Notes under the pieces: model-generated
The model's database searches: none
What the model saw: only the letters and a program-made list of their open reading frames with translations
What the model was told of the DNA's origin: nothing
Assembly (NCBI RefSeq): GCF_032118995.1
Contig: NC_092661.1
Location: 14,243,506 to 14,307,505 of the forward strand
Source of the DNA: Asterias amurensis
Lineage: Eukaryota; Echinodermata; Asteroidea; Forcipulatida; Asteriidae
DNA length: 64,000 nt
Reading direction: 5' to 3'
Position numbers and translations under genes: made by a program
In this document: in pieces, positions 22,984-33,344 of the stretch
Layout of the letters: each line of letters opens with the position of its first letter
How positions within the stretch are numbered: the stretch's first letter is position 1

Positions 22984-24101
22984 GGCACGTTTTTGGTACT
23001 TGCAAAGGCCAGTATTTGCACGCAGCCCAAGATAATTATGCTAAAAATAACAAACCTGTGGAAATTTAGGCTTATGTAGGTCATCGAATTGGCAAGAGAG
23101 TAATAGTGGAAAAACACAACTGTTGCATTATTTTAAGTTTATGAATACTAGTCAAGGAACTGAGCTTTTAAGATTTTAACATAAGACAGATAGAGAGGGT
23201 GATGATTCATCTAAGCTATTTATGATTGCTCTTTAGGGTGATTTTATGAAACCTCCTTCTTCAAGTCTCGATCATGACATAAATGCATATGGACCATCTC
23301 CATCACGAATTAATCTGCATCACCGTTGATGTGTTGCAGTTTACAAAGTGAAATTAAAAAGTGTTGAATTATTGGTTGTCGGGTCAATTTGTCTATTAGT
23401 AGTAACAGTTTGTATATTTTCAACTGTCTATGTGAACCTGTGAATATGCCACTGATTACTTTACTAGGAAATAAATTACGTCGGGCCATGGGCGTCAATC
23501 AGGGGAGGGACAGGACTGGTACCCCCTCCAACTTTTGAAGGGTGGGGACACAAAATCAAATGTCCCCGTGTATTTGACCACCTTTATATTGAAGCTTAAG
23601 TATTGTACTGTGTAAAACCAAACCCTTTATCCCGCCATCATCATCAATCCTGGGGGAAACGGATGACACCACTTTTTGAAGGGTGAGGACAATAATCAAA
23701 ATGTCCCTTCTCATAATTGGCCTAAGATTACACCCCAGTAGGGCATCTAGAATGTAGTTGGGGGAGGGGGGCATTATTGAACGTGTAGTTGAATACTAGA
23801 ACAAAGTCTGAATGAATAAAAGACGGTACATCCTCATCCATGTATACTATAAAGTGGATATTTTGCAAAGAAAGTCCAGTATCGATGTGTTTGCTTTCAA
23901 TGCATTTTATTGCCATGGAAATTATAATTTTATCAGTTAAAAATTTAGCAAAAGTTACTTTCACTGTTGTATTATAACTCGAGTAACGATTGATTAAGCA
24001 AAGGCCCATTTACCCTTGGAGGTTAATGCATTTGTTAAGATCGATATGGTCTTCATTACAGCTTTTATAGTATTAGTCCATAATCTGCTTAATAAACACT
24101 G
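22984..24101. other. Spacer with a short imperfect direct repeat
   Basis: No gene seen. Part of a family A-like interior at ~23040-23120 (TAACAAACCTGTGGAAATTT). ACTTTTGAAGGGTGGGGACA near 23530 recurs as ACTTTTTGAAGGGTGAGGAC near 23670, each followed by AATGTCCC. Confidence 0.5.
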
Positions 24102-24487
24102 AAAGGCAGTGGACACTATTGGTAACTACTCAAAATAATTATTAGCATAAAACCTTACTTGGTGACCAGTAATGGGGAGAGGTTGATGGTACAAAACATT
24201 GTGAGAAACGGCTCCCTCTGATGTAACATAGTTTTCGAGAAAGAGGTAATTTTCCACGAATTTGATTTCGAGACCTCAAGTTTAGAACTTGAGGTCTCGA
24301 AATCAACCATCTAAAAGCACACAACTTCGTGTAACAAGTGTTATTTTTCTTTCATTATTATCTCGCAACTCCGACTACCAATCGAGCTCAAATTTTCACA
24401 GGTTTGTTATTTTATGCATATGTTGAGATACACCAAGTGAGAAGACTGGTCTTTGACAATTACCAAATAGTGTCCACTGTCTTTAAG
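24102..24487 (+). repeat. TTAA-ended MITE, family A
   Basis: GAAAGGCAGTGGACACTATT at the left, AGTGTCCACTGTCTTTAAGG at the right; a perfect 21-bp-arm hairpin at the centre (arms of the type TTTCGAGACCTCAAGTT). Confidence 0.9.
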
Positions 24488-24665
24488 GCTGAGTCACACT
24501 GCAGCGATAACGAAAACGATAACGATCGCGACCCCAAGAGAACGCATTCTATTGGTTGAATGAACGTGTGCGTTTTCTGCGTAGAGCAATTCAACCAATA
24601 GAATGCGTTCTCCTAGCGTCGTGATCGTTATCGTTTTAGTTATCGCTGCAGTGTGACTCGGCCTT
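24485..24665. repeat. Foldback MITE, GATAACG-rich arms
   Basis: Left AAGGCTGAGTCACACTGCAG with repeated CGATAACG; right mirrors it and ends CTGCAGTGTGACTCGGCCTT. Inner arms AATAGAATGCGTTCTC and inverse. Overlaps by three bases the end of the preceding MITE. Confidence 0.85.
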
Positions 24666-25248
24666 CACACCAGTAAGTGGTTATAATCGCGCTTCTAGCG
24701 TGTTGGAAATTTTATACTTATGTACACCTACAAAATTTGAATTTGAAATATTAAAATGACAATCTTCGTCACCCGAAGGTCACATTACAGAGTCGTTACA
24801 TAGTTAAAAAAAAAATAGATAAGACATAAAAATAACACAGTGCTAATTTTTACTGCAAGGGTAGCGGCGATGCGCACATCATTGGAGCAGAGGGGGGATC
24901 AAAAAGGTGTTACAAACGCCATTTCAGATTAAGTTTTTTGGACGATCTGCATTCATTATACAAGTTGAATATTTGGGTTTATTCTGTATTTCGCCACGTG
25001 TGATGCTGATTAGAGTGTTACTCACTTTATTGCTATGCTTAAAAGATGTTTAATTGAAATGAAAAACCCCTCACGTCATGGTATGATCCAAATCGTTCAA
25101 TAAACTTAAGGCCAGACTGCATCAATAACGTTGCAGTTTACACGAAGTAACAGGTCTATCAAGATTCCATCTGAGAACAAATCAACTGAGTTTACATTTG
25201 AAACGAAACCAAAAACTTGTCTTGAACGTCGATGCGATCACAACAGCC
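24666..25248. other. 5' flank of the F5/8C gene
   Basis: No other gene seen. Any promoter and 5' UTR of the downstream secreted-protein gene should be here; no convincing TATA box or initiator could be picked. Confidence 0.5.
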
Positions 25249-25848
25249 ATGAAAAGTGTTGTACCTTTCACCGCCGCGATACTCGCATTGGTGTTCTACG
25301 ATGCATCAGCGACTGAGACGAGTTGCACCATCGGATCTATAGTAAAAGGGAGCATTTTCCTACCATACCAGCAACACGCACTGATCGGTCATACGTTTCA
25401 AAATCAATCAGGGACGGGTCGGATCAAGTGTATGATGCTTTGCTGGAGGCAAAGTCGCTGTATGTCATTCAATCACAATGACATCAGTGGCATCTGTCAG
25501 CTCAACGACGCCAGCAAGGAGGAATTCCCAGAGAGTTACAAGCAAGATGATGGTTTTTCATACTTCGGTGACTCATCAAATGAAGCCGAACCACTCCCTG
25601 AAGAAACGACGATGACAACCAAGACAAATCAAGAAAGTACTACCACCCAAACACAAACAGCGACACCGAAGACGACAACCAGAGCATACAAAGAAACAGC
25701 TACCACCCAAACCCAATCAGCAACCACGACGATGACAACCAAAGCAGACCAAGAAACAGCTACAACCCAGACCCAAACACTAACAACGACGATGACAACC
25801 AAGACAGAACAAGGAACACCCCAAGCCCAAGCGGCAACAACTGAACAT
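25249..25848 (+). CDS. Exon 1: signal peptide, apple/PAN-like domain, start of mucin stalk
   Basis: Encodes residues 1-200. The chosen ATG at 25249 gives MKSVVPFTAAILALVFYDASA, a typical signal peptide. An upstream in-frame ATG would put 17 polar residues in front of it. The cysteine region (C26, C61, C65, C71, C83) contains LIGHTF and RCMSFNHN, which resemble apple/PAN modules common in marine deuterostomes. From about residue 117 there are roughly four copies of a ~20-aa Thr/Gln-rich unit (a TMTTK phrase, later TTQTQ), mirrored in the DNA by a 60-bp period at about 25600-25830. This in-frame minisatellite is likely length-variable and O-glycosylated. The donor is CAT|GTAAGT, phase 0. Confidence 0.85.
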
Positions 25849-28800
25849 GTAAGTTCCCCCTTTTCCAATTTAGGCAAAATTTTCACAGGTTGTTGTTATT
25901 TTTTATTAATTGTGAGATACACCAAGTGGGAATATTGGTCTTGACAATTTACCAAAGGGAAAAACTAGTCTTAATTTAGGACTAGTCCTAACTTAGGACT
26001 TGTCCTATGATATATTGTAAACATAAGGCTAGTCCTAACTCATCCTAAATCGAGATGAGACAAGACAAGACAAGACAAGACCAGTCTTAACTCTTTGTGA
26101 AATCCTTCCAGAGTCTTTAAACACTGCAAGATTTGTTTGCGAGTTTAAAGGGACACACCGGCTTCGTTGGGCTATTTTGGTCTACAAAAAAAGACTAAAA
26201 TATGACTCCAAAGGTCTTTTAGGAATGGAGAAGAACAGTCCCTCAAAGAAAACACAAAATTTTGCCGTTTTCGAGCTTTAAAAAGAAGAAGAAAAAAAAG
26301 GTCACGTTAGAACTAAAAAGCAGAAGAACCAAAATGTTTAATTAATGGGGCTTATAGTAATCGATTTATATCCATTTACTTCAATAGATCACCGAAGTAC
26401 CTGTGGAACTTTCAACAACACCAATATTCGACACAACTTCAGCAGAAGCAGGTAGGAAACGGGGCTGGCTGAGTGTGTATTACCGTTTGAAGCGGAAAGC
26501 ATGACTTGGGAATTGTTTTTGTTGTTCAACAAAAATTCAACAAAACATGTTTGCAGATAATTTTTTATCTCCTTCATTCAGGAAGCATGGGGTTTTATTA
26601 ATAGTGCTATCCTTCTTTGTTGTTGAACGTTACAGGTTTTGACCGTGTCTTTCATGCGTAACTAGTTTGTGCTCCTTCAATTTATGTATCGGTTTTCTTT
26701 TGTTCACAGATATGTATGAATAAATTCAGGGGGGGGGTCTCCATCCAACAAGCTTGCTTTAAAGGACCTCCCCCTTAATCAATTAAGGTTAAGGTTATAC
26801 TATGAACTATGAATGTGTGTCTGGATCATAGTATACAAATATTGACTGCTTCGAGTGCTATGGTTAAATCTATGACTCCCGAGGAGCTATCTATTTTCCC
26901 GAGGCGAAGCCGAGGGAAAATAGAACGCTACGGGGATCACCGAGGGAGTCATAGTTTTCGGAGCTATCTATTTTCGGAGCTATCTATTTTCCCGAGGCGA
27001 AGCCGAGGGAAAATAGAACGCTACGGGGATCACCGAGGGAGTCATAGTTTTAACCATTGCACGAGTAAAAGCAGTCAATATTTGTTTTATAACACCCCAA
27101 ACATTTCTTCTAAATATTGTACTATTATTATTAAGTTACAGACCTGAATGCTACAATCCACGGACGACGCGAATACAAATTGCAAACACTTTTACTGTGC
27201 TGCATGTAGTGTCGTGCAATCCGAAATGGTTACAGACTATTAATTTATCATCCTCGTACACTCAACGGACGTCTGGGTACTGCACGCCGTGTGCTAGTCT
27301 TCGGACTAGCGCACGGCAAACCAACGCACTATCACACGGCAGTCATCTAGCAAAACTAAGACATGTCATGTGACGCGCTCTAAACCAATAAGAAGGCAGA
27401 ATACTTGTAAGGGGTGTTATAATACTCATACGTAGCTATCCATTGAAAAAATTAATCAATCTCAAAAACAGTTTGTGGAACTTCCGTGTCGCAGGATATA
27501 TACCATATGATGGAACAATAATTGTTTAATGTTCGATATTTCACCAGTCGATACTGAAGGTCCTACAGTGTACTGCCCCGAAGATCTGTTCGGCTTAACC
27601 AACGACAGCGATACTCCCGCTTCTATTTGGTGGTGGACGTCTGCGAATGACAACGAGGTAAACTACTACCCTGTCACTTGCAGCGACGACGCCGAAGGTA
27701 TGGCTGTCGTTTCGGGTGACCTCTTCAAAGCAGGTACCACCAACGTCACTTGTACGGCGTGGGATGCAGCCGGTAACCCTGGACACTGTACATTCCTAAT
27801 AACTGTGACAGGTTTGTAAGGAAATCAAAACCAATGCTCATTGCTCACTGTTACATAATAAAATCAAGAAGCACTTTTCTTTGTAGTTGGAAAATTCAAA
27901 ATTTTCATTTTACGTGTTCATCATTTCATTTGCATTTAGGTTGTGTTCATTCAGTGTAAAGATGTAGCCCTCCTCATTTGGACGCCATTCATTTATATTT
28001 CTCGCAATTCTGGTCAATGTTGTTCCTGCATCAATAAGCAACCATGCATGCTGTCATCTCCCCATCTTCTTCTCTGTCTACCTCTTTTCCCTTTCCCTGG
28101 CCTCCCCAATCCGTTATTGTTTTTCATATGTTGTAATTTTTTCGTGCAGTGTGTCCAGCCTTCCCCATTATAGCTTATTTTTACGTTTTGGTGCCGACCA
28201 AATGCTTTGACATTGCGACGAATGCTTTGTCGTTGCCGATCGGTTATAAGAGCACCGGATTCAGGCTCAGTGTTTGATCAGCAGACTGTGGTTCGAACCC
28301 CGGTCGTGACGCTAACTTGTGTCCTTGAACAAAACACTTATGCTTCTCTCCACCCAGGGGTATAAATGGTACCTGTGAGGGCAGAGATGGTTCTTGTGAT
28401 TGATTTAGCCGAGGAGCTCATTTGTGTAGGCACGCTGTACAGAGTGGTTCTTTGCTTTTACTATTATCATTGCCTTGTGGTTAATTATCACTTCACCTAG
28501 ATATCCAATTAAGTGACTGCGGTATCTGCCATCGATTTCTTTACAAACTGAAGAAAAAAAACGTAAAAAAATACGTCCAGAACAGCAGCATTAGTAGTCT
28601 TGGCCCAAGGCGTTAGTCCTCGATTTGATAGTGTACTACGCTCAGTTGTAAATCGCTTTCCCTTGACTGGAAAGCTTGACTGGCGAGCTTGAAATCTTGA
28701 CTGTGTTTGGCGATAAACTAGTTTGGCGATAGCTGTTCGCCAGTCAAAGATGGTGCGCTTTAGCGATTTTCAACACATGAGCGTAGTAAACACTCAGAAT

Positions 28801-31293
28801 CTAATATTGAGCACTTGGGCCAAGACAGCAGAAATAGCGACAAACATCGATATATAGGAAGGAGTTTTCTTTTGCTTGTTTTGTGTCGTTACTGTAATTT
28901 GTGTTTTATGACCTTTTGTCTTGAATAATTTGCAAACCAGTTTGCAACATGACTCGCCTCGGTATGGAAAGTGGCGCCATAGCCGACAATCAGATTAATG
29001 CATCCCACGTCTTGAACGACGACTACGCAAACTACGGACCAACACTAGCTAGGTTTAACGGCAATGGCAAGTATATCCATTTTTTATGAATAATCTGTGA
29101 CAAAACTACATCAATTGGTGTATGTTAACACAAGTGGTAGCAACCCGCGTGGTCACATTTTCAAACTTAAAACAACCATAAACAACAAACATTGAGTGAT
29201 GACATAACGGGTAGGCCTTATATACATCTTGTGCGTCAGCCAATTAGTTGCACAAACAAGAAGGCAGTATACAGAGTTAATTGTCAACAACAAAGCAAAT
29301 TATTCCACAGGAATGAGAACTTATAAATCAAGCTGTTTGCCTGTTTTTGATTGGGTGATGGTTTAACGCAAGGTTAATAGTCAAATATTCATACTCAAAA
29401 TGAAATGACATCGTTTTGTGTGATTATTACCTAGTTATCAGGAGCAATAGTACTAGCTATTTCAGTGAAATTTACTTTTTCAAACCCGAGCTATAAACCA
29501 AAACACTTTGCATTACGTAAAGTTGGAAACTGATACAGTGGGTGTTGTCACAATTATTTATACCGAGGAGAAAATCAAAATTAACATCATAGGGTGTTAA
29601 AACAAACATCAATGTAATTGTTTTGGAAGAAATTAGTGTTTAAAGGCAGTGGACACTATTGGTAATTACTCAAAAATAATTATCATCATAAAACCTTTCT
29701 TGATTACGAGTAATGGGGAGAGGTTGATGGTATAAAACATTGTGAGAAACAGCTCCCTCTGAAGTGACGTAGTTTTCGAGAAAGAAGTAATTTTCCACGA
29801 ATTTGATTTCGAGACCTCAAGTTTAGAATTTGAGGTCTCGAAATCAAGCATCAGAAAGCACACAACTTCTTGTGACAAGGGTGTTTTTTCTATCATTATT
29901 ATCTCGCAACTTCGACGACCGATTGAGCTCAAATTTTCACAGGTTTGTTATTTTATGCATATGTTGAGATACACAAACTGTGAAGACTAGTCTTTGATAA
30001 TTACCAAGTGTCCACTGTCTTTAAAAAGTAATGCATTTTTATTATTTTGTTGGTTTCTATAATTATGTGTCAATACCCATGGTTTTAACCTAACACCCCA
30101 TTGTTTTGCAGTGTGGGAACCAAGGTCGATGTGGTCCTGTGTGATCATGCCTCTGTGTCTGTTTGTGATATTTGTGATTTGAAGTCCACTGAGTGTAAAA
30201 TAATGCTTCATCTAGCTATAAGAACAAAAGTTAATGCTCACTGTTTTATTAACAGGTTCTTGGTGTGGAACGCCGTATATTAACGCATGGATTCAGGTGG
30301 ATTTGGGCCGCACGGTGGACATCTACGGCCTGATCATCCAGGGCCGTTACCAATCAGACGAATACGTGAGGACTTTTTATCTAAGCTATGGAGATGATGA
30401 AAACACATTGGTGCATATGTGGGGTGACTGGTATGCAAAGGTAACTAAATGAGATGGTAGTTTTTCATTTTATTTTATGAAATAATGAGTGAAAAAAACA
30501 AAGCGCACATCATGTTGGTGTCTGATGTTCCTGTTTCTACAGTTCTAGGTTGGAATCGAATGTCATGCTCGTACACATTTGGTATTTATATTTATATTTG
30601 TCAATTGGTAGACATGTTGAGATGTGCGACAATCCAAAACAACTCCCCTAACAATACATCAAAAACATTATTAATCCACGACATTTATGTGAGGCTGGTC
30701 ATCAGCGGATCGGACAGAGAAGAACATTCACTATCTCAGACAAAAGGCATATATCTCAATGCGCGGATGGCATCTTGATTGACCGTTATGTAACATACTG
30801 ACATAATAGTTTTATTTTGAGAGACGCACAATCTACCTTTTTACCAACTTATCTTAAAGTAAAGAGCAAATTAAACGGCTGTGCTGCTCAACGATGGATG
30901 ATTGTCTGAATGTGTCTTTATAGAAAACAATCATCTAATAATAATTGTGGATAATGGGAGACTTTGAGGCGCTAGGTGGCAGCAGACTTACCAGGGAAAG
31001 TTCCATTGTTTACGTAGTTCTGGGCATGCGCACATTTCCGAGAACAATGGAATTTACGTGGTAAGTCTGCTGCCACCAAGCGTCCTGAAAGTCTCTCTTT
31101 GACATAACAGTTTTCTGTGTCATTAATGCTTGCCCAGGAATATCGTTCCGAACAGACAACTGATGGTTACGGAGGATTGGTCTCCGTCCAGACCGCATCA
31201 CAGAGAATGATCCAATCAAGACTCATCCGCGTTACTCCCCAGGATTGGACTGGAGCGGTATGCATGCGATTCGAAATCATCAGCTGCAATTGA
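25249..31293 (+). CDS. Six-exon gene: secreted apple/PAN-like, mucin, HYR and F5/8C (discoidin) domain protein
   Basis: Proposed CDS: 25249-25848, 26388-26451, 27548-27811, 28941-29066, 30256-30440, 31138-31293, totalling 1395 nt (464 aa plus stop). Every junction keeps frame (phases 0,1,1,1,0). All introns are GT-AG except intron 4, which is GC-AG. Domain order: signal peptide ~1-22; five-cysteine apple/PAN-like region ~26-107; Thr/Gln-rich stalk ~117-221; HYR ~223-309; F5/8 type C ~311-463, ending EIISCN. N-glycosylation sequons occur in most domains. By family knowledge, PAN, HYR and discoidin modules bind proteins, glycans or membranes, so a secreted adhesion, matrix or humoral-recognition role is inferred, not shown. 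No transmembrane segment is visible besides the signal peptide. The full-length assembly is my model and could miss alternative exons. An AATAAA lies 126 bp past the stop. Confidence 0.85.
25873..25956 (+). repeat. Family A MITE 3' fragment in intron 1
   Basis: AAAATTTTCACAGGTTGTTG, GAGATACACCAAGTGGGAAT and TTACCAAA match the family's right end. The left part is missing. It begins 25 bp after the exon 1 donor. Confidence 0.75.
25962..26330. repeat. Short-repeat tract in intron 1
   Basis: At 25962-26105, ACTAGTC and GGACTAGTCCTAACTTAGGA recur with inverses, plus an (ACAAG)n run at 26058-26080. At 26147-26330, TTTAAAGGGACACACCGGC begins another repeat-like segment, half of a possible MITE. Confidence 0.55.
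26388..26451 (+). CDS. Exon 2: short stalk exon
   Basis: 64 nt between an AATAG acceptor and a GCAG|GTAGG donor. Reads ITEVPVELSTTPIFDTTSAEA, continuing the Ser/Thr/Pro-rich stalk (residues 201-221) and ending in phase 1. It fits precisely between exon 1 (phase 0) and exon 3 (phase 1), which is the main support for so short an exon. Confidence 0.75.
26834..27099. mobile_element. Foldback element in intron 2
   Basis: CAAATATTGACTGCTTCGAG at the left is mirrored by the right end GCAGTCAATATTTG. The inside carries CCCGAGGCGAAGCCGAGGG palindromes and a duplicated block (GAGCTATCTATTTTCCCGAG at 26884 and again near 26979). The right end runs on into TTATAACACCCC. Confidence 0.75.
27083..27421. 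mobile_element. Inverted-repeat-bounded segment next to the foldback
   Basis: TTATAACACCCC at ~27084 is inverted as GGGGTGTTATAA at ~27410, a 12-bp perfect match. It may be the main body of the same element as 26834-27099. An inner hairpin sits at 27290-27320 (GCGCTAGTCC-type arms, seen as GTGCTAGTCTTCGGACTAGC). Confidence 0.55.
27548..27811 (+). CDS. Exon 3: HYR domain
   Basis: 264 nt, a symmetric phase 1-1 exon encoding residues ~222-310. Seen: GPTVYCPEDLF at the start, PVTCSDD, the hallmark GTTNVTCTAWDAAGNPGHC, and FLITV at the end, with four cysteines. This is the HYR (hyalin repeat) fold, an immunoglobulin-like adhesion module known from echinoderm hyalin and from sushi-domain proteins. 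One domain per 1-1 exon is the classic arrangement for exon-shuffled extracellular modules. Confidence 0.9.
28205..28490 (+). mobile_element. tRNA-derived SINE in intron 3
   Basis: A box region CCGATCGGTTATAAGAGC, B box GGTTCGAACCC at 28290-28300, then CTCTCCACCCAGGGGTATAA and GGTTCTTGTGATTGATTTAG, as at 9434. Same strand as the host gene. Confidence 0.85.
28597..28826. mobile_element. Foldback MITE in intron 3
   Basis: GTCTTGGCCCAAG at 28597 and CTTGGGCCAAGAC at 28814 are perfect 13-bp inverted ends. Inner arms include TACTACGCTCA and TGAGCGTAGTA. It ends 114 bp before exon 4. Confidence 0.85.
28941..29066 (+). CDS. Exon 4: N-terminal part of F5/8C (discoidin) domain
   Basis: 126 nt, residues 310-352. 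Reads CNMTRLGMESGAIADNQINA and continues to YGPTLARFNGN. This is the discoidin opening (Cys, then LGMESG.I.D.QI.AS). The donor must be AATG|GCAAGT, a GC donor. The GT four bases further on (GGCAA|GTATAT) would put exon 5 out of frame and into a stop. Confidence 0.85.
29639..30026 (+). repeat. TTAA-ended MITE, family A, in intron 4
   Basis: TTTAAAGGCAGTGGACACTA at the left, AAGTGTCCACTGTCTTTAAA at the right, good central hairpin. It sits in the intron that uses a GC donor. Confidence 0.9.
30256..30440 (+). CDS. Exon 5: central F5/8C domain
   Basis: 185 nt, residues 352-413. Seen: GSWCGTPYINAWIQVDLGRT followed by VDIYGLIIQGR and YVRTFYLSYG. These are the strongly conserved W.QVDLG and YV..F.L.YS strands of discoidin domains. 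The acceptor is TTAACAG and the donor AAG|GTAACT, phase 0. Confidence 0.9.
30957..31097. mobile_element. Foldback MITE in intron 5
   Basis: Arms GAGACTTTGAGGCGCTAGGT and the inverse reading ACCAAGCGTCCTGAAAGTCTC, with inner GGCAGCAGACTTACCA and its inverse. It ends about 41 bp before the exon 6 splice acceptor. Confidence 0.85.
31138..31293 (+). CDS. Exon 6: C-terminal F5/8C domain and stop
   Basis: 156 nt, 51 codons plus TGA. The end reads LIRVTPQDWTGAVCMRFEII then SCN, matching the closing strand of F5/8C domains (aR..P..W...i.mR.E..GC). The first half (EYRSEQTTDGYGG) is less typical of the family, so the exact 5' boundary is slightly less certain than the 3' end. Confidence 0.85.
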   Translation, partial: EYRSEQTTDGYGGLVSVQTASQRMIQSRLIRVTPQDWTGAVCMRFEIISCN

Positions 31294-31418
31294 AAACAGC
31301 ATTGGCAAGACTTATAATATACTTACAACATTCTTTAAACAAACCGTTATTACTTAAACAAATCTCGAAACGGGCAAAAAATTATAAATTAGCGTGTGTA
31401 TTCAAAGGGCACATGTGC

Positions 31419-31424
31419 AATAAA
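31419..31424 (+). terminator. Polyadenylation signal AATAAA
   Basis: A canonical AATAAA hexamer 126 bp downstream of the F5/8C gene stop. The implied 3' UTR is about 150 nt and ends before the MITE fragment at 31608. Confidence 0.5.
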
Positions 31425-31607
31425 GGATTGCTGATTATTAAAGAGATTAGTGTAAATCTGGCTTAGGAAGATTTAGAATAATTTCACATGTTTTATCCAT
31501 TCGATGATAACGCTATCCAAAACTATATTTTGTGTAAAGTGCAAGCAAGTCTCACATTTGCAATGTAGTAGCCTGCCGGTATCGGTGTCAGAGGAACTGT
31601 GTACACA

Positions 31608-31867
31608 TTTTTTGAAAGAAAAAACACCCTTGTCACATGCAGTTGTGTGCGTTTAGATGGTTGATTTCGAGACCTCAAGTTCTAAACTTGAGGTCTCGAA
31701 ATCAAATTCGTGGAAAGTTAGTTCTTTCTCGGAAACTATTGCACTTCAGAGGGTGCCGTTTCTCACAATGTTTTATACTACCAACCTCTCCCCATTACTC
31801 GTTACCAAGTAAGGTTTCGTGAAAATAATTATTTTGAGTAATTACCAATAGTGTCCACTGCCTTTAA
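31608..31867 (-). repeat. Family A MITE, truncated
   Basis: Only the part from GAAAGAAAAAACACCCTTGT to AGTGTCCACTGCCTTTAAA is present, reverse orientation, with an intact hairpin. The far end is missing. It lies after the gene's likely poly(A) site. Confidence 0.85.
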
Positions 31868-32569
31868 AACCACAATACAGGGAGTGTGCACGAAGCTTGC
31901 TGAAACTTAGAATCAATAACTTTACAATGACATCAATGTCAGTCAACTGCCCTCAAGCGCCACGAGCGCCTTCTTTAGGCGGGTACCGGCGCTATATAAG
32001 GTGTCTATATTACCTTAACTTGATTATCATTTTGAGTAAATATTGTTTGAGTCTATCTGTAAAAATAAATACTTGTAGGACAGATGATTCAGTTTTAGGG
32101 TAAATCCTATTGACGGGAGTGTACAACCGTTTTTATCCTTAGTCTGTCAAGTAATGTCCGTACCAAAACTAAGTTGTTTGTTAAAAGTAAATATCGCTCC
32201 TAGCTCAAACAATGTTATAAGAGTTTTGCAACAAATCTAAACCTCTTTATGCAAAAAACCAAATCTGCCATTAACAGGCCGTGAAGCATTGACTACATCT
32301 CCGAAGAATAAATGTATTCCTGACTAGAGCCTTACCAAAAAACGTGGGTTAATTGCAGAGCTCGAAACATTTTTTTTCCGATGATGTCCCTTACATATGT
32401 AGCTTCAGTTGTAGTGTTGATACTGAATGTGTTTATGTATAATGTAGTGTGTTGTAATGTGATTAGTAAATTTGATGTATTCTGCTAAAAAAGGTTCCTG
32501 AAATGTCAATATCGTACCTTGGCTCGTTTTTTTGTGTTATATCTTTTAAACATGTTTAGTCCAAATACA
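31868..32569. other. Spacer, nothing recognised
   Basis: AT-rich, no gene or clear repeat. Confidence 0.5.
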
Positions 32570-33175
32570 TCGAGTTGCGCCAAAAACGTTGCGGAAAGGT
32601 TTAATTTGATTTTATCTTTAAAAATGTGTTGAAACATTTCAAGACTTACCCCTGTGTTTTTAAATAAAAGGAATGGTACAAAATATTTATATATGTAAAA
32701 AAATATATATATATATATACAAGACTCAAATCATCCTTGTGATATAATAAAAAAAATTGTCCAAAAATAACGAAATTGCAAGGCTTACACTTTCTGATTT
32801 TACCCTAAAATGTAAAAATAAAATCGCTGCAAGGCATAAGCCCCTCCCTTGTGATTTTATCAAAGAATTTTCATAAATTGGAAGGAGTACCCCTGTGATT
32901 ATATATATATATATATATATAAAAAACAGTCACAAGTTAACAAAATTGTAACGCTTAACCATTCTGGTTTTACAAAGTTGCCAGTCTAGTCTTATCCCCA
33001 CGTGGTTTTGTATTTTAAATAATGTTTGAAATTTACTTAATTGAAAAAGCTTTCCTGTGTATTTTAATTTCTGATTTTACGCCCAAAATGTCAAACAAGT
33101 TACAAAACTGCAAGGCTCGCCCCGTGTGATTTTATCAAAAACGGTTAAAAATTGCAAGGCCTACTTACTAAAAAG
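32570..33175. repeat. Degenerate tandem repeat with TA microsatellites
   Basis: A motif like GCAAGGCTTACCCCTGTGAT then TTTATC recurs near 32635, 32777, 32830, 32880, 32950, 33110 and 33155 with loose spacing of ~50-150 bp. (TA)n runs lie at ~32701-32720 and ~32899-32921. Old, eroded array. Confidence 0.55.
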
Positions 33176-33344
33176 GGAAGCAAAATAATATTTATTCGGA
33201 AACGCTGCTCTATCTTCTTTAAAAACATCTAGACAACTACACTTCTCTCAAACAAGTCATAAGTTTAAAATTTCCAGGTTTGGAGAAACTTTGAACTCCT
33301 AGACTATTACACAAAATGACCCGTGTGGTTCTGCAGTTTGGTTG

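Noticed and set aside
25198-25248. Upstream ATG for the secreted protein
   Set aside because: It would place 17 mostly polar residues before a good signal peptide; the ATG at 25249 fits better.
25629-25886. Minus-strand frame rich in Val/Trp opposite the mucin exon
   Set aside because: It is the mirror of the Thr/Gln repeat; the plus strand has a signal peptide, cysteine domain and matching splice sites.
30111-30240. Extra exon in intron 4 after a TTTTGCAG acceptor-like site
   Set aside because: No frame joins exons 4 and 5 through it, and the translation does not resemble a discoidin domain.
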